DNA of 64,000 nucleotides from Chryseobacterium sp. CH21 (lineage in GTDB: Bacteria; Bacteroidota; Bacteroidia; Flavobacteriales; Weeksellaceae), in contig NZ_QICI01000051.1 of NCBI RefSeq assembly GCF_004119445.1, forward strand, positions 54,799-118,798, read 5' to 3'. The notes beneath the pieces were generated by a model. That model was not told the origin of the DNA, did not search any database, and saw only the letters and a program-made list of their open reading frames with translations. Within the stretch, counting starts at the first letter, position 1. Every line of letters starts with the position of its first letter. The position numbers and the translations under genes were made by a program. Positions 54,001 through 62,641 of the stretch are shown piece by piece.

Positions 54001-55937
54001 CTACTTACAACAATCTTGCGCCAGGTACTTATACCTTCACCATGACAATGTCTGCGCCAGGAAAACCATCGTGTACTACTACGCAAACTGTTACATTAGC
54101 TCCAGTTCCTAGTACCAACTTCCTGGTTCCGGCATGGATCTGTGTACGTGAGCCTATTACATTTACTGCGGCTGGATACAACTCTGCTAATACATACACG
54201 TGGCTTTTTGATGGCACAGCATATGTGGCTTCAGGAGCAGGTGCAACAGTTACCTATAATACAAGTGGTGCAAAGACAGTACAGCTGAAAATCACTACCC
54301 CTAACGGATGTGTATACACTTCACCAGTTGCTAATATTAGCGTGAAAGAAGCCTTCATTGATGGTAATATTTCGCCTATTAATGTGGTTGCTTGTGCAGG
54401 ATCTGTTCCTACACTTGTGTTTAATGGTTCGGTAGGAACTGCCAGCCAGTATATCTGGATGAATGGTTCTCAGCCAGTACCGGGAGCACCAAATTCAATA
54501 ACATTCACACCGACTCAGTCAGGATCTTACTGGCCGGTATTGGTATCGCCTGATGGTTGTAAAACAAGCATCATGAGTACTAAAGCTGCAACGGTGACTG
54601 TTAAAAATGCTCCATATGTAAATATTTCAGGTAAAGCTAATATCTGTGCAGGATCTTCTACAGTATTGACTGGTCTTGTAACCGATAATACATTGGAATA
54701 TCAATGGAAAAAAGCTGGTTCGGTAGTAGTACCATGGACTTCTGCTCCTTATCCGATTACTTTAAATACAGGAGCATTAACGGCAGGTACTTATGTCTAT
54801 ACACTGGAAGTAAGAACTCCGGGTACATCAGGATGTACAAGCTCTAAAAACTTTACCCTTACGGTAAGCAACCCGCCATCAGCTGTTACTGCTACGTATA
54901 GCTTGGTGAGCTGCCAGCCTTATAGAATTCAGTTAACTGCATCAGGACCATCTGCGGGAGATTATAACTGGAGTAACGGAATGTCTGGTCAGACCATTAC
55001 AGTAAATGAAGGAGGAGTATTCCAGGTTACTTATACTGCGCCAAGCGGTTGTAAAGTATCTAATTCTGTAGAAGTACCATTAAGTCTTGAAAGTCTGATG
55101 TGGGTATTCCCTACAGGATGTTATGACGAATGTCTTAGAGAGAAGAACTATATCATAGGACCAAAAGGAATATTTGATCATCATGATTGGATGCTGTTCG
55201 GAAACAGTATTCAGAGTGGGAATAATGATTTCATCTTCCCATTAGCTATTGGAAATGCAGGTACCTACCAACTACAGATTGATCATTTAGGATGCCAGTA
55301 TACATCCGGAACTATGAATTACTATCCAGGTAAAGAATGCGGATACGAAACAGATTGTAAGATTAAAGGAGAGATTAAAGGAATGAAGTGGGTTGGAGAT
55401 CACTACGCCGTTTATGGTGCGATTTACAACACAGGAGGTCAGCCGATAAGCCTTAATGTTACAAGTGTTAATGGATACGGAGTTTATATTCCATCTATTA
55501 TTACAATTCCGGCTGGAGGAATGTATGATATGAATGCTAATCCACTGGCGTTCTATCCGAATCCAAACTTCCAGAGTACAGACGAAGTTTTATTCTATAA
55601 TGAAACTTGTAAGTTTAGTACCAAAGCGGTAGATCCTGACTGGATGGGTATGAGAAGTGCATCAAGAAGCGTTACCGCTACTGCAGTTTCTTCTCTGAAA
55701 ATGATACCGAATCCTGCGAAGGAAAGAGTGAGAATCTCGTATAATACGGGCGATGAAAAATTACTTGCAAAACAGATTACAGTTTTTGATGCCATGGGCA
55801 ATGTCAAATTCCGTAAAGAAGTGAAAGCAGCTTCCGGAGAGGAAGATGTAGAAGTTTCCAGCTGGCTGCAAGGTGTTTATATCGTTATCGTACAAACGGG
55901 AGACACATCATTACAAGGAAAACTAATTAAAAATTAG
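51048..55937 (+). CDS. Large T9SS-secreted surface protein with PKD/Ig-like repeats
   Basis: 1629 aa. A signal peptide (ends near WVLQAQA) is followed by about 14-16 Ig-like beta repeats of 80-100 residues, many with a conserved Cys near the start of each (CEGSTEKY, CAGKQYTY, CAGTSQTFTA, CSGKPYVYTI, CAGSSTVLTG). The clearest PKD domain has YFWQFGDGSTS and PGNYTIQLTVTN (about 150-225). The last 75 residues are a type A T9SS sorting domain (MIPNPAKERVRISYN ... WLQGVYIVIV ... GKLIKN). It is thus exported by the gliding/secretion system and attached to the outer surface; adhesion is the probable role, but no ligand is evident. Confidence 0.93.
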   Translation: MKNNTYFGRQHVFRWLLLCWLLVPWVLQAQARITWTEEVGCQEFRGEKEGQVPDNGIASSYINSAQCLRVCEKSIDPVKYLVQGSNVSNVQWSVSGGTATISGTGNTLAYVTWGAAGNGSLQAVITYNDGTVETQTICIEKINRPIAKFELLNLDYTVCNNTTVYFDNLSEQNGGSDIVNYFWQFGDGSTSTSTAFEPSHVYTNPGNYTIQLTVTNKCGCQSKYKKEIKVVKSYPVQINCASVVCEGSTEKYNAEDGCNKGQWKVIGGNIVSNNGNEIEVIWDQVDPTDGFGYVMYMSECACPEWTTVKIPVILKNAKVKGQEKVCAGKQYTYSIPQWPTTKVNWNVSGPAGGQLVNTQQRNEIVFSASQPGIYHLEAAYFNTLLSCEGIATIDIEVEQPVTISGGVDEICAGTSQTFTATPNVPVIWKVTTGGSTVTSGVVSGPFTYPFTTAGTYTIVAVKQGGGCESNPRIIKVLPIPQPPTGTISGETKVCSGKPYVYTISSVDAGMVPVWSVTNGTIQGSNAGSSVTVIFNAGASSYSVSAQNKSMSNAGCLSAPISFSVAPLDLNTITINPNPGPFCPSSTQTFTANLNGIVPDFMEWTFGSANFGSVVGGQGTNNITVNFNEISSTSSTTLNLRVVKCGVTKIISIPVSLLPLPVVSFTNVGGLCLGSNLTFTVNQGSITSATSVTFTFANGTTYTTTYNPSGNYSFPNNGYIQNGSGSNISQTVTVTYTGTNGCNYKPTASANFTIYPETIITVSPVYNILVCDPTTMTPYTLTANSSTGLTNITSWQWLKNNAPISGATTNSYTIGGAGAFGTYRVRAVDINGCVVYSQNINVSQLCPSSGTCNTDPQINFTATWSGCNTISTSGLTYNGTPDQIEWSSDSVLTLTSPQGQPTATYQTTLAGAHIVFVRLRYGSCWYSKAVEVRKNYEPKFSVSTVCSGGGYNVTLFNSSTIFEINQSSITYTFTSPGQPTQTGQTATYNNLAPGTYTFTMTMSAPGKPSCTTTQTVTLAPVPSTNFLVPAWICVREPITFTAAGYNSANTYTWLFDGTAYVASGAGATVTYNTSGAKTVQLKITTPNGCVYTSPVANISVKEAFIDGNISPINVVACAGSVPTLVFNGSVGTASQYIWMNGSQPVPGAPNSITFTPTQSGSYWPVLVSPDGCKTSIMSTKAATVTVKNAPYVNISGKANICAGSSTVLTGLVTDNTLEYQWKKAGSVVVPWTSAPYPITLNTGALTAGTYVYTLEVRTPGTSGCTSSKNFTLTVSNPPSAVTATYSLVSCQPYRIQLTASGPSAGDYNWSNGMSGQTITVNEGGVFQVTYTAPSGCKVSNSVEVPLSLESLMWVFPTGCYDECLREKNYIIGPKGIFDHHDWMLFGNSIQSGNNDFIFPLAIGNAGTYQLQIDHLGCQYTSGTMNYYPGKECGYETDCKIKGEIKGMKWVGDHYAVYGAIYNTGGQPISLNVTSVNGYGVYIPSIITIPAGGMYDMNANPLAFYPNPNFQSTDEVLFYNETCKFSTKAVDPDWMGMRSASRSVTATAVSSLKMIPNPAKERVRISYNTGDEKLLAKQITVFDAMGNVKFRKEVKAASGEEDVEVSSWLQGVYIVIVQTGDTSLQGKLIKN

Positions 55938-55950
55938 TAACTTATAAATC

Positions 55951-55980
55951 AGTGTTCTCTTCGGAGAGCACTGTTTTTTT
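55951..55980 (+). terminator. Rho-independent terminator
   Basis: AGTGTTCTC-TTCG-GAGAGCACT followed by G and seven T, 14 bases after the surface-protein stop. A near-copy of this hairpin ends the next gene. Confidence 0.9.
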
Positions 55981-56008
55981 ATAGTATGTGAAAATTAAAT
56001 GAATTTAT

Positions 56009-57871
56009 ATGATACGATTAAAAAACAAACTGTGGGGATTGCTTCTTGTGCTGCCGGTATTATCTTTCAGCCAGACTTACCAATGGCAATGGGCAAAACA
56101 GGCCGGTGGACAATCTGGTTCTGCCGATCCGGGGTTTAATTACCAATTTGATGAATCTATAAGGGATATTGTTGTAGATAACAATAACAACACTTACTAC
56201 CTTGCAAGTGTATGGAACGGAGGTCAGAATCTGAATGGTGTATCTGTCCCTAATTATGGACTTCGTGATCTTGTTTTGTTTGCTACAGACTGCCAGGGTA
56301 ATACATTATGGTCTACCGTTATCGGAGGATCAGAAGATGGTGAAAATGCCTGGCATATAGAAGTGGATAATAATGGAGGACTTTATGTAATGGCTACTCT
56401 TTACAACAACTCATATAGCGGAGATCCTACTGCTGTTCCTATGCATTTTGACGGTACTCACACAATACCTTTGTATACATATTATGATCAGACCGTAGAG
56501 CCGGCACATAAAGCAGGTTATCTGCTTAAATATAAAACTTCTGACGGAACATTGGACTGGAGTAAAGCTTTGCAGGGAGATGTCAGCTATCTTAGCAGAC
56601 GTTGTGATGTACAGATGATGTATATGGATTCATCCAAAAATATTCATGCTGTTATGGGTTTCAGAGCAGGAACTCATTTAAATGGTTTAATTACGGTTCC
56701 ATCCACGTTTACTACATCGTTTCAGTATTATCTGGTTAAATTCAACTATGATAATGGGAATATGACCCCGGCAACTCCTTTATTGCTTCCTATTACGGGT
56801 GGAATAAGCGCAGGAGGAACAGATGGTAAAGTAAACCTGCTGTACGATGAAAGTTTAAACAGATACTACCTGGCCGGAAAAAGAATGGTTGGGAATTACA
56901 CCAGTAACCTGGAAGACTTCTCGTACAATAATATTCCTTTTACAAAAGATGCTTATATACTTGCATTTAATGGAAGTACCGGTGCAGAGTTATGGAGAAA
57001 AGAATTCGATAATAGCCTTCCAGGATTTATGGATGATGAAATTCATTCTGTGATCAAAGCTTCAGGCTCATCGGATATTTATATTTCAGGACGTTATTTT
57101 TCTGGAACGGTTCCTACCACTTTCGGGAACTATTCTTTTCCTGTACAAAACTATCAGGGGCAGACTCCTTTTGTGATGAAGCTTAATGCTGATGGAGTAG
57201 TACAATGGGCAAAAGTTCCGGACGCACTTACAAGCTTTTCTGCGTACCGTTTCATGAAAGGAAAAATTGCACTGAACGGAAATGAACTGGCATACGCAAA
57301 AGGAAGCTGGAATGAAGTTTGGGGAAGTTTTTCAATGACACGTCCCAATTCGGATTTATCAGATCCTTTGCTGGTACGTTTCAATAAAGATACAGGAGCA
57401 GTAATTGGTACCGGAGAAATTCACAGTAACTTTCAGGTTCAGGACGAATTTACAGCCATTGCTGTAGATAAAGACGGAAATTATGTGTTAGGAGGTCTTT
57501 TCCATGACCAGCTGTTTACAGATTCCAATGATAATGTCAATACCATGACGGTGAATGTAACGGGAGGGAAATCCCAGTCTTTCATTACAAAATATTCTAA
57601 ATCAGCATGCAGCCAGATGTCAGTAGAAGAAACAGCCGTTCAGGCAGGAATTCAATTATTCCCGAATCCTGTTCAGGACGTGCTTACGATCAGAAGTAAA
57701 GAAGCTTTGGTTTCTTACGAAATTTTTGGTGCTACAGGACAACTCGTAAAACAGGGAGCTTTGAATATGATGCAGGAACAAGTAGTATTATCTTCTCTTC
57801 AACTAGGAGTATATTATATTAAACTAAAAACAAAATCTTCTACAGTAACAGAAAAACTCCTGAAGAAGTAA
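56009..57871 (+). CDS. T9SS-secreted protein, beta-propeller-like
   Basis: 620 aa. A signal peptide (ends LPVLSFSQ) leads repeated strand motifs of a beta-propeller (SBBP-like) type: DIVVDNNNNTYYLAS, WHIEVDNNGGLYVMA, AIAVDKDGNYVLGG, and GSTGAELWRKEF-like turns. The C-terminus is a type A sorting domain (IQLFPNPVQDVLTIRS ... LGVYYIKLK ... EKLLKK). It is secreted and anchored at the cell surface by the same route as the preceding protein; the two genes follow each other in the same orientation but each has its own terminator. Function unknown. Confidence 0.92.
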   Translation: MIRLKNKLWGLLLVLPVLSFSQTYQWQWAKQAGGQSGSADPGFNYQFDESIRDIVVDNNNNTYYLASVWNGGQNLNGVSVPNYGLRDLVLFATDCQGNTLWSTVIGGSEDGENAWHIEVDNNGGLYVMATLYNNSYSGDPTAVPMHFDGTHTIPLYTYYDQTVEPAHKAGYLLKYKTSDGTLDWSKALQGDVSYLSRRCDVQMMYMDSSKNIHAVMGFRAGTHLNGLITVPSTFTTSFQYYLVKFNYDNGNMTPATPLLLPITGGISAGGTDGKVNLLYDESLNRYYLAGKRMVGNYTSNLEDFSYNNIPFTKDAYILAFNGSTGAELWRKEFDNSLPGFMDDEIHSVIKASGSSDIYISGRYFSGTVPTTFGNYSFPVQNYQGQTPFVMKLNADGVVQWAKVPDALTSFSAYRFMKGKIALNGNELAYAKGSWNEVWGSFSMTRPNSDLSDPLLVRFNKDTGAVIGTGEIHSNFQVQDEFTAIAVDKDGNYVLGGLFHDQLFTDSNDNVNTMTVNVTGGKSQSFITKYSKSACSQMSVEETAVQAGIQLFPNPVQDVLTIRSKEALVSYEIFGATGQLVKQGALNMMQEQVVLSSLQLGVYYIKLKTKSSTVTEKLLKK

Positions 57872-57907
57872 AAACAAAACTGAAAATTAATAACCTTATA
57901 TATAAAT

Positions 57908-57939
57908 AGTGTTCTCTGATAGAGGGCACTGTTTTTTTT
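57908..57939 (+). terminator. Rho-independent terminator, near-copy of the one at 55951
   Basis: AGTGTTCTCT-GAT-AGAGGGCACT (two G:T pairs) followed by G and eight T. Confidence 0.88.
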
Positions 57940-57995
57940 GTACAGTTTTATATCCGGATATCTTTATAATAGTGTTTTTTTGATCAGCTATTCTG

Positions 57996-58003
57996 TATTT
58001 TTG
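57996..58003 (+). promoter_or_regulatory. Possible -7 promoter element
   Basis: TATTTTTG matches the Bacteroidetes -7 consensus TAnnTTTG, 37 bases before the ATG at 58041. A TTTG lies upstream but only about 13 bases away, shorter than the usual gap, so the promoter call is weak. Confidence 0.3.
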
Positions 58004-58040
58004 CAAAGAATTGAGCCGCTAAAACTCTTTATTTCAAAAT

Positions 58041-58739
58041 ATGAACAATACATTTTCTGACAACAGTCAAGTTGAAGTAGTTTCTTCTTTTTCTGAGTTA
58101 ATAGAAACCAATTTTCATGGAGCTATGAATGCAGTTTGCTGGCAGAGAAACCTGGCCGGAGATTTTAAGGAAATTGTCTTGAAACTTCAGCTGGAAGACA
58201 ATATTACCGAAGTTTTCCCTGAAGATCTTTTAGCATTGAAGCTTTCTGAAGAAGGCAATATGGCAAGGGAAATTATTTTGAATGATATGCGGTTGTTAGA
58301 ACATCTTGGTGCATCACCCTCTCTTAATTTACTTAAATGCTATGAACGGGATGAAGAGCTTGGTTTCATTTCAACAGATGTATACTCATATCATGTAGAC
58401 CGCTCACCTGTCGGGACGGACACTTTTTTATGCACTTACCATGGGACGGCAAGTGATATTATATCCAATGATCAGGTGGAACAAAAAATTTTAATTCCTG
58501 AAATCCGCGAACAGCTCAGAAAATTACATGGCGGCACTGAAGGCGAATTTGAAGATTTCCTGAAAGAGTATTTCTTTGATCTTCATTATCAGCCTAAACC
58601 CAATGCAAAGCCTGTCAATTTAGGGGTTGGTCATCTTTGGAGAATCGCAGTAGATCATCCTGATCAGGAAGCTTTACCTTGTGTTCACAGAGCACCTGTA
58701 GAAAATGACGGTGAATACCGTTTACTCTTAATTTGCTGA
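58041..58739 (+). CDS. DUF1826-domain protein
   Basis: 232 aa, no signal peptide. It matches DUF1826: NAVCWQRNLAGDF near the N-terminus, LLKCYERDEELGFISTDVYS in the middle, then YHVDRSPVGTDTFLCTYHG, and C-terminal GHLWRIAVDHPDQEALPC with a final HRAP. The HVD...H spacing resembles a metal site of the cupin/2-oxoglutarate-oxygenase fold, but that assignment is tentative. The biochemical function of the family is not known to me. Single gene, convergent with the esterase. Confidence 0.8.
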   Translation: MNNTFSDNSQVEVVSSFSELIETNFHGAMNAVCWQRNLAGDFKEIVLKLQLEDNITEVFPEDLLALKLSEEGNMAREIILNDMRLLEHLGASPSLNLLKCYERDEELGFISTDVYSYHVDRSPVGTDTFLCTYHGTASDIISNDQVEQKILIPEIREQLRKLHGGTEGEFEDFLKEYFFDLHYQPKPNAKPVNLGVGHLWRIAVDHPDQEALPCVHRAPVENDGEYRLLLIC

Positions 58740-58778
58740 TGATTGTATTTTGAATAAAAGTCAATTTGAAGCCTTCTT

Positions 58779-59627
58779 TTACTCTTGACTCAATGCAGTT
58801 AGTTTGTTCAAATAATCTTTACTTTCAATATTTCCGATCGCAAAATCATGTTCCAACCGTTTAATTTTTTCTGTCTTGGTATAAGTACGGTTATAGATTG
58901 AATCCAATCTATTTTCTTCATCAACGATTGGGTTGAAAATATCCTTAAGATCACGATAAGCATGATAATACCTTATTCCCAGTACTCTTTGTGATTGCGC
59001 ATTGAAGTGAATGCTGTCAGGATTGGCAGTGAGTCCTTTTGCTGTAACAAAATAACAGTTTTTATGAGACTGGGCAAAGTCTTCTAGCTCTCTGTTGACC
59101 AAAGAATAATGAGTGAAATACTGACCAAATATTCCGTTGGGTAAAAAGTCTCCCAAACCTCCAATAATAAGAGGAACCTCGGGAATCTTGAGTTCCTGGC
59201 GCAAAGTATCCATAATGACAGCAAATTTTTCCTGATATTGCGCCGCCTTTTCAGGAGAACAGTCGTTTTCGCCCTGATGCCATAAAATTCCTTTAATTTC
59301 ACTTGTTCGCTGGGCAAGTCTGGCTTGTGATACTGCATTTTCAAAGAGTGAACCGCCAACAGCCCAGTCATCAAGACTTGTACCTCCGTCGGCACAAGGG
59401 ATCAATCCAATTTCATCTTGTTCATGATCCAGTCTCCATGCTGCAGCAAATGATGAAGCAAGACTTACCCCTGAGCTGGGACGATCAAAATTAATCGGTT
59501 CAGACATGATCTGCCATAATCCGTTTCTCTGCATTTTAATATGTTCATCAAAAATAGGAGGGACTTCTTTAGCGTAACCACGCCCGGCCATATTAGATTG
59601 GCCTATCATTAAAAAAGAATGTATCAT
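58779..59627 (-). CDS. SGNH-type carbohydrate esterase (sialate O-acetylesterase-like)
   Basis: 282 aa. Block I of SGNH esterases is FLMIGQSNMAGRG (Ser in GQSNM), block III GILWHQGENDCS, and the catalytic dyad DSIHFN near 225. It belongs to the DUF303/SASA family, which removes acetyl groups from sugars such as sialic acid or xylan. No signal peptide is evident at MIHSFLMIGQ, so it may be cytoplasmic. The start overlaps the end of the TetR gene by 4 bases, so the regulator probably controls it. Confidence 0.88.
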   Translation of the reverse strand: MIHSFLMIGQSNMAGRGYAKEVPPIFDEHIKMQRNGLWQIMSEPINFDRPSSGVSLASSFAAAWRLDHEQDEIGLIPCADGGTSLDDWAVGGSLFENAVSQARLAQRTSEIKGILWHQGENDCSPEKAAQYQEKFAVIMDTLRQELKIPEVPLIIGGLGDFLPNGIFGQYFTHYSLVNRELEDFAQSHKNCYFVTAKGLTANPDSIHFNAQSQRVLGIRYYHAYRDLKDIFNPIVDEENRLDSIYNRTYTKTEKIKRLEHDFAIGNIESKDYLNKLTALSQE

Positions 59628-60184
59628 GATTGTTTATTTAATGGTAAACCAATGCTTCTGCTGAATGATTTCCAGGCCAGTTTCTTTACTTCATTAGGCG
59701 CAATATCTCCCGATCTGTATGCTGTGATGGTTGCTGTGATACAATTGGTGAAAAGAATTGTTATCCAGGGTAGTGGCAGTTGACTATCTATTAACTTATC
59801 TTTCTGTAGTTTTTGCAAGGCTTCCAATAAGTCGGTTCTTACTTTTAAATATTCTTTACTGGTTTCAGTTTTGTAGGTAGGTTCAATTTCGTTTAGTTTT
59901 ATTAAAAAAGCATACTTTGTTCCGCTGTCAATTCCGGCATATAATAAATTTTTAAGCTGTACCAAAGGATCAGAGGAGCTGCTGCAGGCTTTAATGGCAG
60001 CTTCTTCCCATGCCTGCATCATATTTTGGTTGCAGGCTTCCAGTAATTCGTTCCGGTTTTTAAAATACCGGTGCAATGTTCTGCGGTTAAGGTTACAGTG
60101 TACTGCAATCTCTTCAAATGTTGCTGAAAAATTCTCATTGAAGACGGCTATAGCTGTATCGATAATTTTTTGTTGGGTATTCAT
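59624..60184 (-). CDS. TetR-family repressor
   Basis: 186 aa from the ATG at 60184 (MNTQQKIIDTAIAVF); a TTG at 60202 would add six residues. The N-terminal HTH is typical: FEEIAVHCNLNRRTLHRYFKN. The ligand domain is unassigned. It is upstream of and overlapping the esterase by 4 bases. A clear palindrome sits just before the start (60212-60235), so autoregulation of the two-gene operon is likely. Confidence 0.9.
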   Translation of the reverse strand: MNTQQKIIDTAIAVFNENFSATFEEIAVHCNLNRRTLHRYFKNRNELLEACNQNMMQAWEEAAIKACSSSSDPLVQLKNLLYAGIDSGTKYAFLIKLNEIEPTYKTETSKEYLKVRTDLLEALQKLQKDKLIDSQLPLPWITILFTNCITATITAYRSGDIAPNEVKKLAWKSFSRSIGLPLNKQS

Positions 60185-60211
60185 TATTTTTAATTGGCTC
60201 AAATTTACGAT

Positions 60212-60235
60212 AAATGTCTCAATTTTGAGACATTT
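60212..60235. promoter_or_regulatory. Operator-like palindrome upstream of the TetR gene
   Basis: Two perfect 11-base arms AAATGTCTCAA and TTGAGACATTT with a TT spacer, 27 bases upstream of the TetR ATG. The size and symmetry are those of a TetR-family operator. Confidence 0.75.
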
Positions 60236-60403
60236 ATTTTAAAAATAAGAATAAATAGAAACAGGTGTTAAAAATAACAAACAGTAAATCAATTGATTGA
60301 ATTTATTTTTTTAAATCCCAAGCAAGGATATGGAAATTCTGTATTTATAGAGATGAGTACTCAGTAAATTTTTTTTAATCAAAATAATTAATTCAAAATC
60401 AAA

Positions 60404-60992
60404 ATGAAAAAATCATTCATGTAAATTGATCTCTATGCTTGTGATCTTACTGGCTATTCCTTTTGTTCTGACAAGTTGCAGTAATGATGACGATGCTCCA
60501 AAACCTAATCCTGTGACCATTAGTTTTGATGATCTTAATGGTGAATATACCGGAAAAGCAAGTATATCCCAAGGAACTGTAAACGGAGAAACAGCGGTTG
60601 CTTTTGCCACCAAGAAAAACCTGATTTCCTATTCAGAGTTTCCTATGAAAGAGATTGTTTACGCCGTAATTTCTGATCCTGCGAAAGCCAGTCAAGCCTT
60701 AACAGCCATCGGAAAAATAAAATATGATCTGGATTATACTGCAGTTTTATACCAGTATAAAAAAGAAATAGAGCTTAATCTTCTTCCTAAAGAATTAACT
60801 GTTCAGGTTCCTGTGGATGGGGTAAACAAGAAGGTTGTCATAACCTTTACAGCTTCCAAGAAAGGGTTGTTTACCAAACAGAATACACAAAATATGAATT
60901 TTGAACTGCTTGTGAGCAAAATAACTGTTGAAGGAACAGCTTTAAATCCTTTCAATCCAATAAAATATAATTTTCAAATGCTGAAAAAGTAA
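60404..60992 (+). pseudogene. DUF4840-like lipoprotein with a disrupted signal peptide
   Basis: The body (about 188 aa) is a Bacteroidetes lipoprotein: lipobox FVLTSCSNDDD, a linker, then DDLNGEYTGKASISQ and two strand-rich halves as in DUF4840. The ATG at 60404 opens MKKSFM and then hits a stop; the lipobox frame continues from MLVILLAIPF without a basic N-terminus. Two missing bases (or one extra) between 60416 and 60426 would join them into a normal lipoprotein signal, MKKSFM-LISMLVILL. It may therefore be an assembly error. If the frame is real as given, translation could begin at the ATG at 60435. Confidence 0.7.
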
Positions 60993-61011
60993 TCACCGTA
61001 AAGAATATTAT

Positions 61012-61044
61012 ACAGATGCACTTACATAAGTGCATCTGTTTTTA
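61012..61044 (+). terminator. Rho-independent terminator
   Basis: Perfect arms ACAGATGCACTT and AAGTGCATCTGT with a 4-base loop and T-tract, 20 bases after the lipoprotein stop and just before the convergent cysteine-rich gene, which it may also serve. Confidence 0.9.
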
Positions 61045-61057
61045 TGTAACGTATTCA

Positions 61058-62317
61058 TTACCATTTGATTTTTATTTTGGGAACTACTTTTTTTATTTCT
61101 TTGGCGACATTAGTTCCTGCTTTTCCCAGTTCGTTGCTTATATTTCTAACGACTTTTACTGCTTCATGATTTTTTCCGGGGCCATATTGTAAATCATGAA
61201 CGGTAGTATTCCATGTTTTGACAATATCGTTATTGGGACCAAACTGACCTTTTAAAGCATCTCCAATTTGATTTAATCCTTTAACGATTGTGTTATTCTT
61301 TCCGAAACATCCGTTATCACCACCTACGCCATTTGTTAAACATTTATTTAATTCACGATAGGTGAGTTGGCCTCCTGCACAACCTGCAAATGCATACGGT
61401 TGCCCTCCGGTACTTACCGCGCACTCAACGGCTATCTGGGCTTCTGTATTCAGATTAAGTTTACTTGCTCCATAACACACGGCAGTTCCCATGAAAGATA
61501 TTTCGCCACTGTTGGCCTGATCTTTAAAGCAGGAGACTAATTGCTTGAGCTCAGGATCATTTACTTTATCAGCGAAACAGAGTGGATACATTTCATAATT
61601 GCCACCATATTCTTTATAACATTTCAGCATATCCTGAGTAATCTGCTTTTCTTTTGAACCGCCTAAAATACTCAGCATACAAAGGCTCTGTTCCTCCATG
61701 GTTGCTGAATTTTTGGCGCATTTATAAATTTCAAGCTCTTTTTTACCAGCCATATTTGTTACCATACAGTCCCCGAATTTGATCTGATTTAATGAGCCGT
61801 CAAAATTCAGAGAATTCTTATAACAGTCTACCGCAGTTTGTTCGCTGGTCATCATGACATCTCCAAAAGGTTTTTGCTCATCAATAATCTGCGTAGGTAA
61901 CGGTCTCAATCCATCAGCTGTTTCAATTCCTATCTGATTATCATATGTAGGCTTTGGCAGGTACATAACTGGCGGCGGCGGAACAGGAATATTGGAATAG
62001 CCAACGACACGGTATCCATATCTGTAATCTAATTCTATAATATTTTTATTAAAATCCAGAAAAAAAGCCTTTTGGTAAGGAATGGCAGATGGTAGAAGTA
62101 AATAATTAATTCCTGTTTGATCATATACGGCCTGGCCGGCATTTCCCGGATTGCCGTCCTGAACAATCACTCCTGTATTGTACATCGTAAAAGACTGACC
62201 GTAAGTAGTCAAAAACATCTGTCCGATTGGATAAACCTGCGCAAACAGGAAGGAGCAGAAACTCATGAATGAAATCAGCACACTTAAAATTGATAGTTTT
62301 TTAATAATTGCGTCCAT
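61058..62317 (-). CDS. Secreted cysteine-rich repeat protein of unknown function
   Basis: 419 aa. A signal-like N-terminus (LSILSVLISFMSFCSFLFAQ) precedes a Pro/Tyr-rich region and then about 12 regularly spaced cysteines between residues 160 and 345 (VDCYKN, GDCMV, YKCAKN, LCMLS, KCYKE, LCFAD, SCFKD, VCYGA, VECAV, GCAGG, KCLTN, GCFGK). The pairs are 15-25 residues apart, suggesting six disulfides in helical-hairpin repeats. The C-terminus (FGPNNDIVKTWNTTVHDLQY) is not cysteine-rich. I do not recognise the family. Monocistronic, exported to the periplasm or surface. Confidence 0.8.
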   Translation of the reverse strand: MDAIIKKLSILSVLISFMSFCSFLFAQVYPIGQMFLTTYGQSFTMYNTGVIVQDGNPGNAGQAVYDQTGINYLLLPSAIPYQKAFFLDFNKNIIELDYRYGYRVVGYSNIPVPPPPVMYLPKPTYDNQIGIETADGLRPLPTQIIDEQKPFGDVMMTSEQTAVDCYKNSLNFDGSLNQIKFGDCMVTNMAGKKELEIYKCAKNSATMEEQSLCMLSILGGSKEKQITQDMLKCYKEYGGNYEMYPLCFADKVNDPELKQLVSCFKDQANSGEISFMGTAVCYGASKLNLNTEAQIAVECAVSTGGQPYAFAGCAGGQLTYRELNKCLTNGVGGDNGCFGKNNTIVKGLNQIGDALKGQFGPNNDIVKTWNTTVHDLQYGPGKNHEAVKVVRNISNELGKAGTNVAKEIKKVVPKIKIKW

Positions 62318-62641
62318 GGTACTTATTTTTTGATAAAGTTACCCTGTACACAAGTATCAGGAAATTACCCTTTTTCGCTATTTTTGAAGTTGAAGAGACT
62401 TCAAAAAATAAAAAACAGCCTTAAAAAAGACTGTTTTTTATTTTGAATTCAAATTCTTAAAGATGATAAAGGAGATTGGAGTTATTTCCCTTATTAAAGA
62501 ACCTTAAAAAACTTTCAGAACCTTTCTTCCAATTGCGAGGAATTATCTTCTGTCTCTATTTTATTACTCAGGAAAGATGAAAGTTTAAACAGGTTTATTA
62601 TCGGTTTAATATCGAATCAAATTAATCTCTTTATTTTGCCA
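62318..62641. other. Intergenic region with terminator
   Basis: 324 bases without a gene. A hairpin (AAAAACAG / CTGTTTTTT, about 62411-62439) ends the thioredoxin transcript on the minus strand. The right part is AT-rich and presumably includes the promoter of the cysteine-rich gene at its left end. Confidence 0.6.
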
